Shown: in pieces, positions 6,654 through 13,751 of the stretch
Layout: each line of letters starts with the position of its first letter
Position numbering within the stretch: the first letter of the stretch is position 1
Assembly (NCBI GenBank): GCA_964370185.1
Contig: CAYJIJ010000064.1
Coordinates: 1 to 14,101 of the forward strand
From: CAYJEQ01 sp964370185
Lineage (GTDB): Bacteria > Bacillota > Clostridia > Oscillospirales > Ruminococcaceae
Length of the DNA: 14,101 bases
Direction: 5' to 3'
Notes under the pieces: generated by a model
What the model saw: only the letters and a program-made list of their open reading frames with translations
What the model was told of the DNA's origin: nothing
Database searches by the model: none
Program-made: the position numbers and the translations under genes

Positions 6654-6791
6654 CAAAGTATAGCATAGTTAAAAAGTGATATTTTGTCGAAATTTATTTT
6701 TATTTTCCTAATTATAGGTTTTTTTATTTTTTTTACCATTTATTTTAAAGATTATCGGATTATATGGGAAATATACATGAAATAAACTATT
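6654..6791. other. AT-rich tract upstream of the mini-array
   Basis: This is a very AT-rich stretch with long T-runs (6706-6760) and no gene. In the direction of crRNA transcription it lies upstream of the array, so it could be leader-like. No further repeat copy was found at a 63- or 66-bp period. Confidence 0.35.
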
Positions 6792-6870
6792 TGCACCCTT
6801 ATTCCTCACATATGGCGGAATAAGGGTGCATCATTTAAGGGGTATACATCACGATGATATATACCCCTTA
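6792..6870 (-). terminator. Two tandem strong hairpins after yclQ
   Basis: The hairpin at 6836-6870 (AAGGGGTATA/TATACCCCTT, extendable across ATCA/TGAT) is followed by a second at 6792-6830 (TGCACCCTTATTCC/GGAATAAGGGTGCA, 11-nt loop). A smaller palindrome AAGCATTAATGCTT sits nearer the yclQ stop. None has a proper T-run on the minus strand, so they may act as 3' end protectors or weak bidirectional terminators between yclQ and the CRISPR array. Confidence 0.5.
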
Positions 6871-6896
6871 GAATTTTATTTAAGCATTAATGCTTT

Positions 6897-7880
6897 TTAT
6901 TTAAGGCCAACGCCTTCTTCAATGCAAGCAATCATAAGATCCATTGAAGTGATACCGCCGTCTGCAACATACCAAGCTGTGTCAGGCTCTAAGTATACGA
7001 TTTGGTCGTTTTTGTAAGCATTTGTCTGCATGATGATTTCATTATTCATCTGCTCCATAGCCGCAACCGCTTCAGTGCCTACTGCATTGTCTTTGTCCAA
7101 AACAAAGAACCAATCTGGGTTTAGTGCGAGCAGACCGTCGTAGGAAATTGCATCACCGTGGTTTACATCTTCGTCGCCTTTTACATTTGTAAAGCCCATT
7201 TCATTAACGATTATTGAGCAACGACCTTGGTCACCAAGTGCGTTAAGACCGCCAGCGAATATTAGAAGTGACGCAGTTTGTTCGCCTGCAAAATCAGCGA
7301 TTGCTGCAATTCTTGCTTCGTAATCTGCAATGATTGTATCAATTTCACCGGAAACTCCAAAAATCTGGCCGTGTTTTGTAGCAAGTTCTTTGTAGCTATT
7401 CATAAAGCCTGCTTCGTAATTTACATATGCGCACATTGTTGGTGCAATCATAGCAAATTCTTCGTACATATCCTCTATTCTATCGCTTGTGAAGATGATG
7501 TCGGGCTCGATGGACATTATTGCTTCCATGTCTGGGTCTTTCATGCCACCTACATTTGCAATGCTTTCGTCTTCAACATATTTTGCTAAATGCTCGGGAT
7601 ATGAGCCGCCTTTAATTAGGCCAACTACTTTATCTCCCATGCCTACTGCATCTAAGAAGTCCATTGTTTGCCAGTTTAGCACAACTACTTTTTCTGCATT
7701 AGCTGGAAACTCAACATCAATAGGTGCGCCCTCGGCGTCCGTTACTGTAACTGTAACTGTTTCTGCTTCTGCAGGTGCTTCTGAGCTTGCTGGTGCTTCG
7801 GACTCAGCAGGTGCTGTGGAGCAAGCTGCAAGGGAGAATACCATAGCGCCTGCAAGCATTAGTGATAATAATTTTTTCAT
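6897..7880 (-). CDS. yclQ: Siderophore-iron ABC transporter, substrate-binding lipoprotein (YclQ/FatB family)
   Basis: This is the extracellular lipid-anchored receptor that hands ferric siderophore to the permease pair. The 327 residues start with a lipoprotein signal peptide and lipobox LAAC (17-20, lipidated C20). A flexible A/P/S/E linker (21-40) and a helical-backbone periplasmic-binding fold (about 45-327) follow. Segments such as VVLNWQTMDFLDAVG (66-80), SIEPDIIFTSDR (123-134), LNPDWFFVLDK (253-263) and TAWYVADGG (301-309) follow the Bacillus YclQ (petrobactin receptor) pattern closely. R220 may be one of the ligand-contacting arginines. AAAGGA precedes the ATG. It is the last gene of the operon, after a 214-bp gap. 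The exact siderophore cannot be told from sequence. Confidence 0.88.
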   Translation of the reverse strand: MKKLLSLMLAGAMVFSLAACSTAPAESEAPASSEAPAEAETVTVTVTDAEGAPIDVEFPANAEKVVVLNWQTMDFLDAVGMGDKVVGLIKGGSYPEHLAKYVEDESIANVGGMKDPDMEAIMSIEPDIIFTSDRIEDMYEEFAMIAPTMCAYVNYEAGFMNSYKELATKHGQIFGVSGEIDTIIADYEARIAAIADFAGEQTASLLIFAGGLNALGDQGRCSIIVNEMGFTNVKGDEDVNHGDAISYDGLLALNPDWFFVLDKDNAVGTEAVAAMEQMNNEIIMQTNAYKNDQIVYLEPDTAWYVADGGITSMDLMIACIEEGVGLK

Positions 7881-8094
7881 TTTCTTTATCCTTTCTTAAA
7901 TAAAAGCTTTTTTTATATTAAGGCAATTGCCTTGATACCGTAAGTTTAGATTGACTAACCATGTTTCTTTTTATAACCCCGCTTGTAGCAGGGTTTTTAA
8001 AATTAAAGCTGTTTTAGCTTTTCACTTTGAATTTGAATGTGGACGCTAAATTCTAACTGTTTTACTGTCTTTTCTGCTCTGTGTTTGAATGAAA
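7881..8094 (-). promoter_or_regulatory. Intercistronic region with several dyads
   Basis: The region between the 70-codon gene and yclQ has three structures: AAAGCT-N5-AGCTTT followed by AATTTT (minus strand, about 8005-8022, a weak terminator); an imperfect AACCC...GGGTT hairpin (about 7975-7998); and a perfect 14-bp palindrome AAGGCAATTGCCTT (7920-7933). The palindrome falls between TTACGG and TAATAT, a weak 17-bp-spaced promoter candidate for yclQ. The set suggests separate tuning of the binding protein level. Confidence 0.4.
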
Positions 8095-8307
8095 TTATCC
8101 TTTTTCATGGCGTGCTTTATGTGCGTCCGCCCAGTATTGTTTTAGCTTTGCAAGCAGTTCGCTGAGGGTTTTCTGCTCCTCCTCACTAAGTCCTTTGAGA
8201 AGCACCTCTTCATTTACATCAATCTTTTTAAAATGCTCTCTTTTTTTCTCGATAAGGCTACCACAGTTAACGATTTGATTTAAAAGTTCGTTTTTATTTT
8301 CAGTCAT
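8095..8307 (-). CDS. Small protein resembling the C-terminal dimerisation part of MarR regulators
   Basis: The product has 70 residues, is highly charged and is predicted helical. Residues 36-59 (LLKGLSEEEQ, then LSELLAKLKQYW) look like the helix pair at the C-terminal end of MarR-family proteins, where GLSEEE followed by L..LL.KL is common. The winged-helix DNA-binding part is missing. The gene is intact: a good AAAGAGGT site precedes its ATG by 6 nt and overlaps the yclP stop codon, and it lies 11 nt after yclP, so it is translated within the operon. It could modulate a full-length MarR regulator encoded elsewhere by forming inactive dimers, or be an unrelated helical protein. Function is not established; the family resemblance is by eye. 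Confidence 0.6.
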   Translation of the reverse strand: MTENKNELLNQIVNCGSLIEKKREHFKKIDVNEEVLLKGLSEEEQKTLSELLAKLKQYWADAHKARHEKG

Positions 8308-8318
8308 ATAATACCTCT

Positions 8319-9071
8319 TTAATAATAAATCGAAACCGGTTTGCCATTAATCTCTTGTATATCAAATTCTACTTGATATAGTGCCTTTAGAGTTTCTTTT
8401 GTCATAACTTCTTTTACTTCGCCAAATTTATAGAGCTCGCCATCTTTAAAGGCGGCTATATAATCGGAGTAGACTGCGGCAAAGTTTATCTCATGCAGTA
8501 CTAAAATTACTGTTTTGCCAAGGTCTTCGCTGAGTCTTCTCACAAGCTTCATGAGGTTTGAGGAATGGTATATGTCGAGGTTGTTTGTAGGCTCGTCTAA
8601 GAAGACAAAGTCGGTGTCCTGCGCTATAACCATTGCAATATATGCCCTTTGAAGCTGTCCGCCCGAAAGCTCGTCAATAAAGCGGTCGGTAAACTCCTCA
8701 AGCTCCATATAGGCTATCGCCATATCCACCATTTTGTAGTCTTCAGCATTTAGGTTGCTACCTGAGTAGGGGAAGCGCCCAAATGCCACAAGCTCTTTTA
8801 CAGTGAGCTTCATCGAGATATTATTTTGCTGTGTGAGTATGGCAAGCTTTTTTGCAAGCTCTTTGCTCTTCCATTTTCTAAGCTCTGTTTCGCCAAACTC
8901 CACCTCGCCGCCGTCCTGCGCTATAAGCCTTGTGATTATATTGAGGACTGTGGATTTACCGGCACCGTTTGGGCCTATCAGTGAAATAACCTTACCTCTG
9001 GGGATTTGGAAAGAAACTTCTTTTACAACTTGTTTTTCGCCATAATATTTTTGGATACTTTTAATTTTCAT
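8319..9071 (-). CDS. yclP: Siderophore-iron ABC transporter, ATP-binding protein (YclP family)
   Basis: This is the cytoplasmic ATPase that powers ferric-siderophore import through the YclN-YclO permeases. Its 250 residues have all ABC motifs: Walker A GPNGAGKS (33-40), Q-loop near Q81, signature LSGGQ (135-139), Walker B FVFLDEP (155-161) and the switch histidine H193 in VLHEIN. The length and the C-terminal tail EINGKPVSIYY fit the FepC/YclP group. The ATG lies 3 nt after the yclO stop, indicating translational coupling. No defect is seen. The substrate class is inferred from the operon. Confidence 0.92.
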   Translation of the reverse strand: MKIKSIQKYYGEKQVVKEVSFQIPRGKVISLIGPNGAGKSTVLNIITRLIAQDGGEVEFGETELRKWKSKELAKKLAILTQQNNISMKLTVKELVAFGRFPYSGSNLNAEDYKMVDMAIAYMELEEFTDRFIDELSGGQLQRAYIAMVIAQDTDFVFLDEPTNNLDIYHSSNLMKLVRRLSEDLGKTVILVLHEINFAAVYSDYIAAFKDGELYKFGEVKEVMTKETLKALYQVEFDIQEINGKPVSIYY

Positions 9072-9074
9072 CTG

Positions 9075-10097
9075 CTATGCCGCCCCTTTGTTGTTTAAAA
9101 CGAGGAACAAGAAATATGCTCCGCCGAATAAATTTATAAAAACGGAAATCTGTGTGCCAAATCCGAATACATGCTCAATTAATGTCTGTCCGCCGAGCAG
9201 TACCACCACACCCATAAGCGCCGAGCCAATCATCAGGTAGCTGTGCCTATATGTCTTAAATAGTTCCCTTGCAAGGTTTGCGATAATTAATCCTAAAAAT
9301 GAAATTGGGCCCACTAAAGCGGTTGCAATTGAAATAAAGAAGGTAACTCCGATAAGCAGTCTTTTAACCACTTTATCGTAATCAACGCCTAAATTTATTG
9401 CTTGGTTTTTACCAAGTGTAATAACATCCAAAAGCTTAATATCTTTCCAGAATATGATGGCAGTCACCAAAATAAGTGCAATCGACATCATAATAAGCTC
9501 TGCATTTACATGGTCAAACCCTGCCACGAGCTCGGTTAGAAGCTTGTCGTATTCGTTTGGATCCATTGTGCGTATCATTGTGTTTGAGATGCTTGTGAAA
9601 AAGGTTGCAAGCACTGTACCTGCAAGAAGTACATATAGTATGTTGTATTTGGTCTTTCTAAAGAGGGTACCATAAATTATAGTACCGAGTGTGCCCATCA
9701 GCGCAATATCAACTGCAAATGCCACATATTTATTTGCCGCTAAAATACTGCTCCCACCGAGCACAAATACAATTGAGGTATGAATTAGAATATATAATGA
9801 ATTCATACCCAAAAGGCAGGGGGTAACAATTCTATTTCTTATAATCGACTGAAATACTATACTCGCAGTACCTATGCAAAATGCCGCTATTATCATGGTG
9901 ATGAGCTTTGGTGTGCGAATATGCATGGCGTAGTCGAAAAATTTCATATCAACATTAATAAACTGATAAATTAGCCCGAGTGCAATGGATAATATGATAA
10001 GGCTAATCAATTTTACAAATGAGGAAATCGGTTTTTTGGCTTTATGAACTCTGCCCACCGCTGGTGCAGGGTTTGGAAGTGTTGCAGCTCTATCCAC
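9075..10097 (-). CDS. yclO: Siderophore-iron ABC transporter permease (FecCD family, YclO)
   Basis: This is the second membrane subunit of the importer. Its 340 residues form about nine or ten hydrophobic helices after a basic 28-residue cytoplasmic N-terminus. The FecCD landmarks LGVDYD (236-241, ATPase-coupling region) and GPISFLGLI (263-271) are present. The start is a GTG at 10097, overlapping the yclN stop by 8 nt (GTGGATAG). The AGGAGG site in the yclN 3' end sits 9 nt before it. An ATG at 10102 in another frame gives only a short peptide. YclN and YclO differ in sequence and are expected to work as a heterodimer. Confidence 0.9.
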   Translation of the reverse strand: MDRAATLPNPAPAVGRVHKAKKPISSFVKLISLIILSIALGLIYQFINVDMKFFDYAMHIRTPKLITMIIAAFCIGTASIVFQSIIRNRIVTPCLLGMNSLYILIHTSIVFVLGGSSILAANKYVAFAVDIALMGTLGTIIYGTLFRKTKYNILYVLLAGTVLATFFTSISNTMIRTMDPNEYDKLLTELVAGFDHVNAELIMMSIALILVTAIIFWKDIKLLDVITLGKNQAINLGVDYDKVVKRLLIGVTFFISIATALVGPISFLGLIIANLARELFKTYRHSYLMIGSALMGVVVLLGGQTLIEHVFGFGTQISVFINLFGGAYFLFLVLNNKGAA

Positions 10098-11091
10098 GGC
10101 ATACTACCTCCTCTTTCTTTATCTTTGGTTTACCTGTGCTTAGGCGTTTAAACAGTAGCGCTATGAAAATCAAGCTACCTATAATGCCCGAGATAAGCTC
10201 AATTGGCATTTCATATGGTCTTATTACCACTCTACCTATAATGTCACACACGAGAACAAATAGTGCCCCGAATACTCCTACATCTAAAATACTGCCTCGG
10301 ATTTTATCTCCTCTAAACATTGCCACAATATTTGGGACAATAAGCCCGATATAAGAAATTGTGCCGACCGTCACCACGACACTCGCCGTAATAACCGCCG
10401 CAATGGAAAGCCCACCAAACATCACAACTTTGTAGTTTACGCCAAGGTTTGTTGAAAAATCTTCGCCCATGCCAACAATATTAAAATGATTAGCATAGAT
10501 GTATGCTATTACCACAAGGGGTAAAATTAAAAATACTATTTCGTATCTGCCTGCGAGTATGAGTGAGAAATCGCCCACAAGCATACTTGCCAAAACCTGT
10601 GATAAATCGTTTTCATAGGCAAGGTAGCTCACCAGTCCGCCTATAACACTATTAAACATAATCCCGATAAGTGGAACCATTATTACATCTTTAAACTTAA
10701 TCTTCTGCACAAACCAAACAAATACCCATGTGCCAAGCACTGCGGCAACAAAGGAGAATGCGGTTTTTGTTGCAAGATTTGCTGTGGGAATAAAAAGCAT
10801 TGCTACAACAATACCGAGCTGTGCTGAGGAAATAGTTGCACCCGTTGTAGGGGAAACAAATTTGTTCATGCATAGGTTTTGCATTATAAGCCCTGCTATG
10901 CTCATGCCTATTCCTGTGCAGAGTATTGCAAGCACTCGTGGAAGCCTTGCGTTAAATAGTACGATGAGCTGTAAGAAATCGCCCTCCAAAACACCGCTTA
11001 GCGATACATCATATGCCCCTATAAACATCGAAGCAAATGACAGCACTATGGTAAGTAGAACCATTAGTATAGTAATTGTGTATTTTTTCAT
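10090..11091 (-). CDS. yclN: Siderophore-iron ABC transporter permease (FecCD family, YclN)
   Basis: This is the first gene of the iron-uptake operon and one half of the inner-membrane channel. Its 333 residues carry the FecCD signature N-x-RLPR...G-x-xLx-xxGx-x-Q-like segment (47-71), LGVNYK (216-221, contact with the ATPase) and GTISYIGLIVP (243-253). About nine hydrophobic helices run from residue 5 to 315, and a basic tail (316-333) ends in the overlap with yclO. GAGAGG precedes the ATG at a suitable distance. A strong promoter with an operator-like dyad lies 47 bp upstream. The order yclN-yclO-yclP-yclQ is that of the Bacillus petrobactin system, here with one small gene inserted. Confidence 0.9.
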   Translation of the reverse strand: MKKYTITILMVLLTIVLSFASMFIGAYDVSLSGVLEGDFLQLIVLFNARLPRVLAILCTGIGMSIAGLIMQNLCMNKFVSPTTGATISSAQLGIVVAMLFIPTANLATKTAFSFVAAVLGTWVFVWFVQKIKFKDVIMVPLIGIMFNSVIGGLVSYLAYENDLSQVLASMLVGDFSLILAGRYEIVFLILPLVVIAYIYANHFNIVGMGEDFSTNLGVNYKVVMFGGLSIAAVITASVVVTVGTISYIGLIVPNIVAMFRGDKIRGSILDVGVFGALFVLVCDIIGRVVIRPYEMPIELISGIIGSLIFIALLFKRLSTGKPKIKKEEVVCRG

Positions 11092-11137
11092 CTATTAATC
11101 CTCTCAGTGAAGTTTGTTTTAATAAACTAACTCATAT

Positions 11138-11166
11138 AGGTTAGCATATGCTAATAATATTGTCAA
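11138..11166 (-). promoter_or_regulatory. Promoter of the yclNOPQ-type operon
   Basis: On the minus strand a consensus TTGACA (11161-11166) is followed after exactly 17 bp by TAACCT (11138-11143), with a TGC that extends the -10. The start is expected near 11131, giving a 40-nt leader. Confidence 0.7.
11141..11154. promoter_or_regulatory. Operator-like dyad TTAGC-ATAT-GCTAA in the iron operon promoter
   Basis: This is a perfect 14-bp palindrome in the -35/-10 spacer, overlapping the -10. Flanked by TATAGG it resembles a DtxR/IdeR-type box (TTAGGTTAGC half-site), and its core also resembles the SlyA/MarR site TTAGCAAGCTAA. Either would fit iron-responsive repression. No regulator gene with a DNA-binding domain is present to decide. 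Confidence 0.55.
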
Positions 11167-11191
11167 GCGTTGGGGAGGGGGTCACTTTTTA

Positions 11192-11213
11192 TGTTAGTCA
11201 GTTTTAACTAACA
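11192..11213. promoter_or_regulatory. Second inverted repeat upstream of the iron operon
   Basis: The arms TGTTAGT (11192-11198) and ACTAACA (11207-11213) have an 8-nt spacer. They lie 26 bp upstream of the -35. A related AGTTT-N8-AAACT lies in the leader (11111-11128). The shared TTAGT-like half-sites suggest a regulator binding several times around the promoter. Confidence 0.4.
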
Positions 11214-11366
11214 AGACTTAATAAATGAAAAAAATTTATATAAATTGCAAATAAGACCTTTGTGTGGAATGCAGTGATATGCTTTTCTTTTCCTGTGAAA
11301 CATATGGCATTCTGCGCATAAATATCCCATCTTTTTATTGCTGTTCTTGGTAGCTTCAAAGTGCAT
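11208..11366 (-). CDS. Possible Cys/His-rich 52-residue protein
   Basis: This is an unrecognised open frame. Its middle carries CAEC (17-20), then H31-C32 and H35, giving a CX2C-X11-CX2H pattern like a small zinc-binding knuckle, within a basic segment (HRKRK, 24-28). A GAGGA sequence lies about 15 nt before the ATG, too far for a good ribosome site. The 3' end overlaps the inverted repeat at 11192-11213. It could be a small protein, the worn-out end of an older gene, or chance. Kept only as a low-confidence candidate. Confidence 0.2.
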   Translation of the reverse strand: MHFEATKNSNKKMGYLCAECHMFHRKRKAYHCIPHKGLICNLYKFFSFIKSC

Positions 11367-11517
11367 TCTATAATGAGGTATCCTCTATAACCGAAATGTC
11401 TTTTTATCTAAGCGGGGTGGGTGGAGCGTATACCTGTGCGAAATCATCGAAGCAAGGTGGTGAGCACCGCTGTAAATCTTTTTGCTCTACTAATTACAAG
11501 CCTGTAAACTTCAGCAT
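11214..11517. other. Intergenic stretch between yclN and the pyrophosphatase
   Basis: Apart from the doubtful frame above, no gene is seen. An imperfect long dyad GAATGC...ATATG / CATAT..GCATTC spans 11267-11312, and TTACA-N4-TGTAA lies near 11494-11507. The base composition and many broken frames look like decayed sequence or an unrecognised RNA. No known RNA family could be assigned. Confidence 0.4.
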
Positions 11518-11518
11518 T

Positions 11519-11549
11519 AAAAAAATCCCTCCGCCAGTGGCAGAGGGAT
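11519..11549 (-). terminator. Intrinsic terminator of the pyrophosphatase gene
   Basis: On the minus strand ATCCCTC-T-GCC, loop ACT, GGC-G-GAGGGAT (11525-11549) forms an 11-position stem with one mismatch, followed by seven T residues (11519-11525). It lies 22 nt past the hppA stop codon and is textbook in form. Confidence 0.92.
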
Positions 11550-11570
11550 AGTATTTAATACTTTTGCTTA

Positions 11571-13628
11571 TTAGAATATTGAGAAGTTTGCAGATAGTGC
11601 CGCAAATACTATTGCTACCATTGATAGCAGTTTGATTAGGATGTTGATAGCAGGGCCGCTTGTGTCTTTGAATGGATCGCCCACTGTATCGCCTACTACT
11701 GCTGCTTTGTGGTTGTCGCTACCTTTACCGCCGAGGTTGCCAGCTTCGATGTATTTCTTGGAGTTATCCCATGCACCACCGGCGTTTGCCATCATGATAG
11801 CAAGGATAAAGCCTGTAACGGTGGAGCCTGCAAGCATAGCAGTTACGCCGTTTACACCTAAAACGAAACCTACAAGGATTGGAACAACAATCGCAAGAAT
11901 TGCAGGAGGAATCATCTCTCTCTGAGCGGATTTTGTACAAAGGTCTACACAGCTCTTGTAGTCAGCTTCCGCTTCGCCTTCCATAAGGCCTTTGATTTCT
12001 CTAAACTGTCTTCTTACTTCTTCAACAATGCTCTGTGCCGCTTTACCAACACTTTCCATTGTCATAGCTGCAAATATAAATGGTAGAACCGAGCCAATGA
12101 ATAAACCAACAAGTACTATTGGATTATCAATACTTAGGTTAAACTGATAGTCTGGGTTGATAATCTTAACTTGGTCGATGTAAGCAACGATAAGAGCAAG
12201 AGCTGTTAGTGCCGCAGAACCGATTGCAAAGCCTTTACCTGTTGCCGCTGTTGTGTTACCAAGGGAGTCGAGTGCGTCGGTACGCTTTCTTACATCTTCG
12301 CCGAGATGAGCCATTTCAGCAATACCGCCTGCGTTATCGGCAACTGGGCCGTAAGCGTCGGTTGCAAGTGTGATACCGAGAGTTGAGAGCATACCAACTG
12401 CGGAAAGACCAATTCCAAATAGACCCATTGCGCCCGAACCTGCCGCAAAGTAGCTCACAATAATTGAAATAGAAACGATAATTACAGGGATTGCTGTGGA
12501 AATCATACCGAGGGCAAGACCGCCGATTATGATTGTTGCAGGGCCTGTTTTAGAGGTTGCCGCAAGGTTTTGAGTTGGCTTGTATGTGTCCGCTGTGTAG
12601 TACTCGGTGAAGTAACCGATTAATATACCTGCAAGCAGACCTGATAGGATTGCAATGTATAAGCCGAATGGTGCGCCTGTGTAGCTGATTAGTGCGTATG
12701 CACCTGCCGCTACTAAAGCACCGCTGATGTATGTCCCTGTTCTGAGGGCTTTTAGAAGATCCATCTGGGAAGCATCTTCTTTTGTTTTGATGAAGAATGT
12801 ACCAATGATTGAAGCTATTACGCCGATTGTAGCAAGTGCCACTGGGATGGACATACCTGTGATACCCATTCCTGCGGAAACTGCAAGTGCACATGCGGAA
12901 AGTCTTGCGCCTGCATAGGATTCGTAAAGGTCGGCACCCATACCTGCAACGTCACCAACATTGTCACCAACATTATCAGCGATAACAGCAGGGTTTCTTG
13001 GGTCATCCTCTGGGATGCCTGCTTCTACTTTACCAACAAGGTCGGCACCAACATCCGCCGCTTTAGTAAAGATACCCCCACCAACTCTTGCAAAAAGAGC
13101 CATTGCTGAAGCACCCATACCGAATGTAAGCATTGCGTTTGCGATAGCCTGTACATTGTCGCCATAAATTGCCTTTAGTATGTAGTACCAGATGGACATA
13201 TCAAGAAGTCCAAGTCCTACAACTGTAAAGCCCATTACCGCACCTGCGGAGAAAGCTACTTTAAGCCCTTTATTTAGGCTGTTCATAGCGGCATTTGCTG
13301 TTCTTGCATTTGAAGAAGTAGCAATTGTCATGCCGATGTAGCCCGAAAGTGCTGAGAAGAAACCACCTGTTACAAAAGCAAAGGGAACAAAGGTGTTCAC
13401 AAGCCCTGCGTAAGCGAGTCCTCCGAGTATTACTACCATGATTGCAAAGAATATCCCAACGCCTTTGTACTGGCGTGCAAGATATGCCATTGCTCCGCTT
13501 TTAATTGAAGCGGCAATTTTTTTCATTTCCTCAGTTCCTTCGTCCTCTTTCATAACTCTGTTAAAGAGAATGAAAACATAACCGAGCGCCGCAATAGCAC
13601 CAACTGGCGCTAAAAACATTAAATCCAT
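11571..13628 (-). CDS. hppA: K+-dependent membrane-bound pyrophosphatase, probably Na+-pumping
   Basis: The protein hydrolyses pyrophosphate in the cytoplasm and pumps cations across the membrane, recovering energy. Its 685 residues are mostly membrane helices (about 16). Catalytic segments are present: DVGADLVGKVE (192-202), DNVGDNVGD (218-226), the DNAGGIAEM block (431-439), DNSKKYIE (621-628) and GDTVGDPFKD (646-655). Alanine at 461 in GNTTAA, where K+-independent enzymes have lysine, marks a K+-dependent type. E236 in DLYESY is at the position used by Na+-pumping enzymes such as that of Thermotoga; plant-type H+ pumps carry this glutamate a helical turn later. The pumped ion is inferred, not shown. 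AGGAG 8 nt before the ATG sets the start. It is a single-gene unit with its own promoter and terminator. Confidence 0.96.
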   Translation of the reverse strand: MDLMFLAPVGAIAALGYVFILFNRVMKEDEGTEEMKKIAASIKSGAMAYLARQYKGVGIFFAIMVVILGGLAYAGLVNTFVPFAFVTGGFFSALSGYIGMTIATSSNARTANAAMNSLNKGLKVAFSAGAVMGFTVVGLGLLDMSIWYYILKAIYGDNVQAIANAMLTFGMGASAMALFARVGGGIFTKAADVGADLVGKVEAGIPEDDPRNPAVIADNVGDNVGDVAGMGADLYESYAGARLSACALAVSAGMGITGMSIPVALATIGVIASIIGTFFIKTKEDASQMDLLKALRTGTYISGALVAAGAYALISYTGAPFGLYIAILSGLLAGILIGYFTEYYTADTYKPTQNLAATSKTGPATIIIGGLALGMISTAIPVIIVSISIIVSYFAAGSGAMGLFGIGLSAVGMLSTLGITLATDAYGPVADNAGGIAEMAHLGEDVRKRTDALDSLGNTTAATGKGFAIGSAALTALALIVAYIDQVKIINPDYQFNLSIDNPIVLVGLFIGSVLPFIFAAMTMESVGKAAQSIVEEVRRQFREIKGLMEGEAEADYKSCVDLCTKSAQREMIPPAILAIVVPILVGFVLGVNGVTAMLAGSTVTGFILAIMMANAGGAWDNSKKYIEAGNLGGKGSDNHKAAVVGDTVGDPFKDTSGPAINILIKLLSMVAIVFAALSANFSIF

Positions 13629-13639
13629 TTTTTACACTC

Positions 13640-13675
13640 CTATTTTGTTTTTTCATGCCTATTTCGTTTTTTCAT
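13640..13675 (-). promoter_or_regulatory. Tandem 19-bp repeat and 11-codon upstream ORF in the hppA leader
   Basis: CCTATTTTGTTTTTTCAT (13639-13656) and its near copy (13658-13675) are in tandem, period 19. On the minus strand they create an ORF MKKRNRHEKTK whose stop TAG is part of the hppA TAGGAG ribosome site. No clear ribosome site precedes it. It may be a leader peptide or a chance product of the duplication. Confidence 0.3.
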
Positions 13676-13722
13676 TTTTTTGGGCATTACACAAAACGCC
13701 CCATATCTGAGCACTGATAAAT

Positions 13723-13751
13723 ATTTTATTTCATTTTCACATGATTGTCAA
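13723..13751 (-). promoter_or_regulatory. hppA promoter
   Basis: The minus strand has TTGACA (13746-13751), 17 bp, then TAAAAT (13723-13728), a near-perfect vegetative promoter. The start would be near 13716 with a leader of about 88 nt. Confidence 0.75.

Noticed and set aside
6096..6896. Expected cas1/cas2 or an anti-CRISPR gene after cas9
   Set aside because: No frame longer than about 15 codons with a plausible start and ribosome site was found in 6096-6554; the sequence is repeats and AT-rich DNA.
11340..11510. 6S RNA or another housekeeping RNA in the yclN-hppA gap
   Set aside because: Some short dyads exist, but no conserved core or promoter/terminator pair of a known RNA family could be matched.
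12550..13006. Frames overlapping the pyrophosphatase gene on both strands
   Set aside because: The pyrophosphatase frame is fully conserved here; the others are by-products of its codon use.
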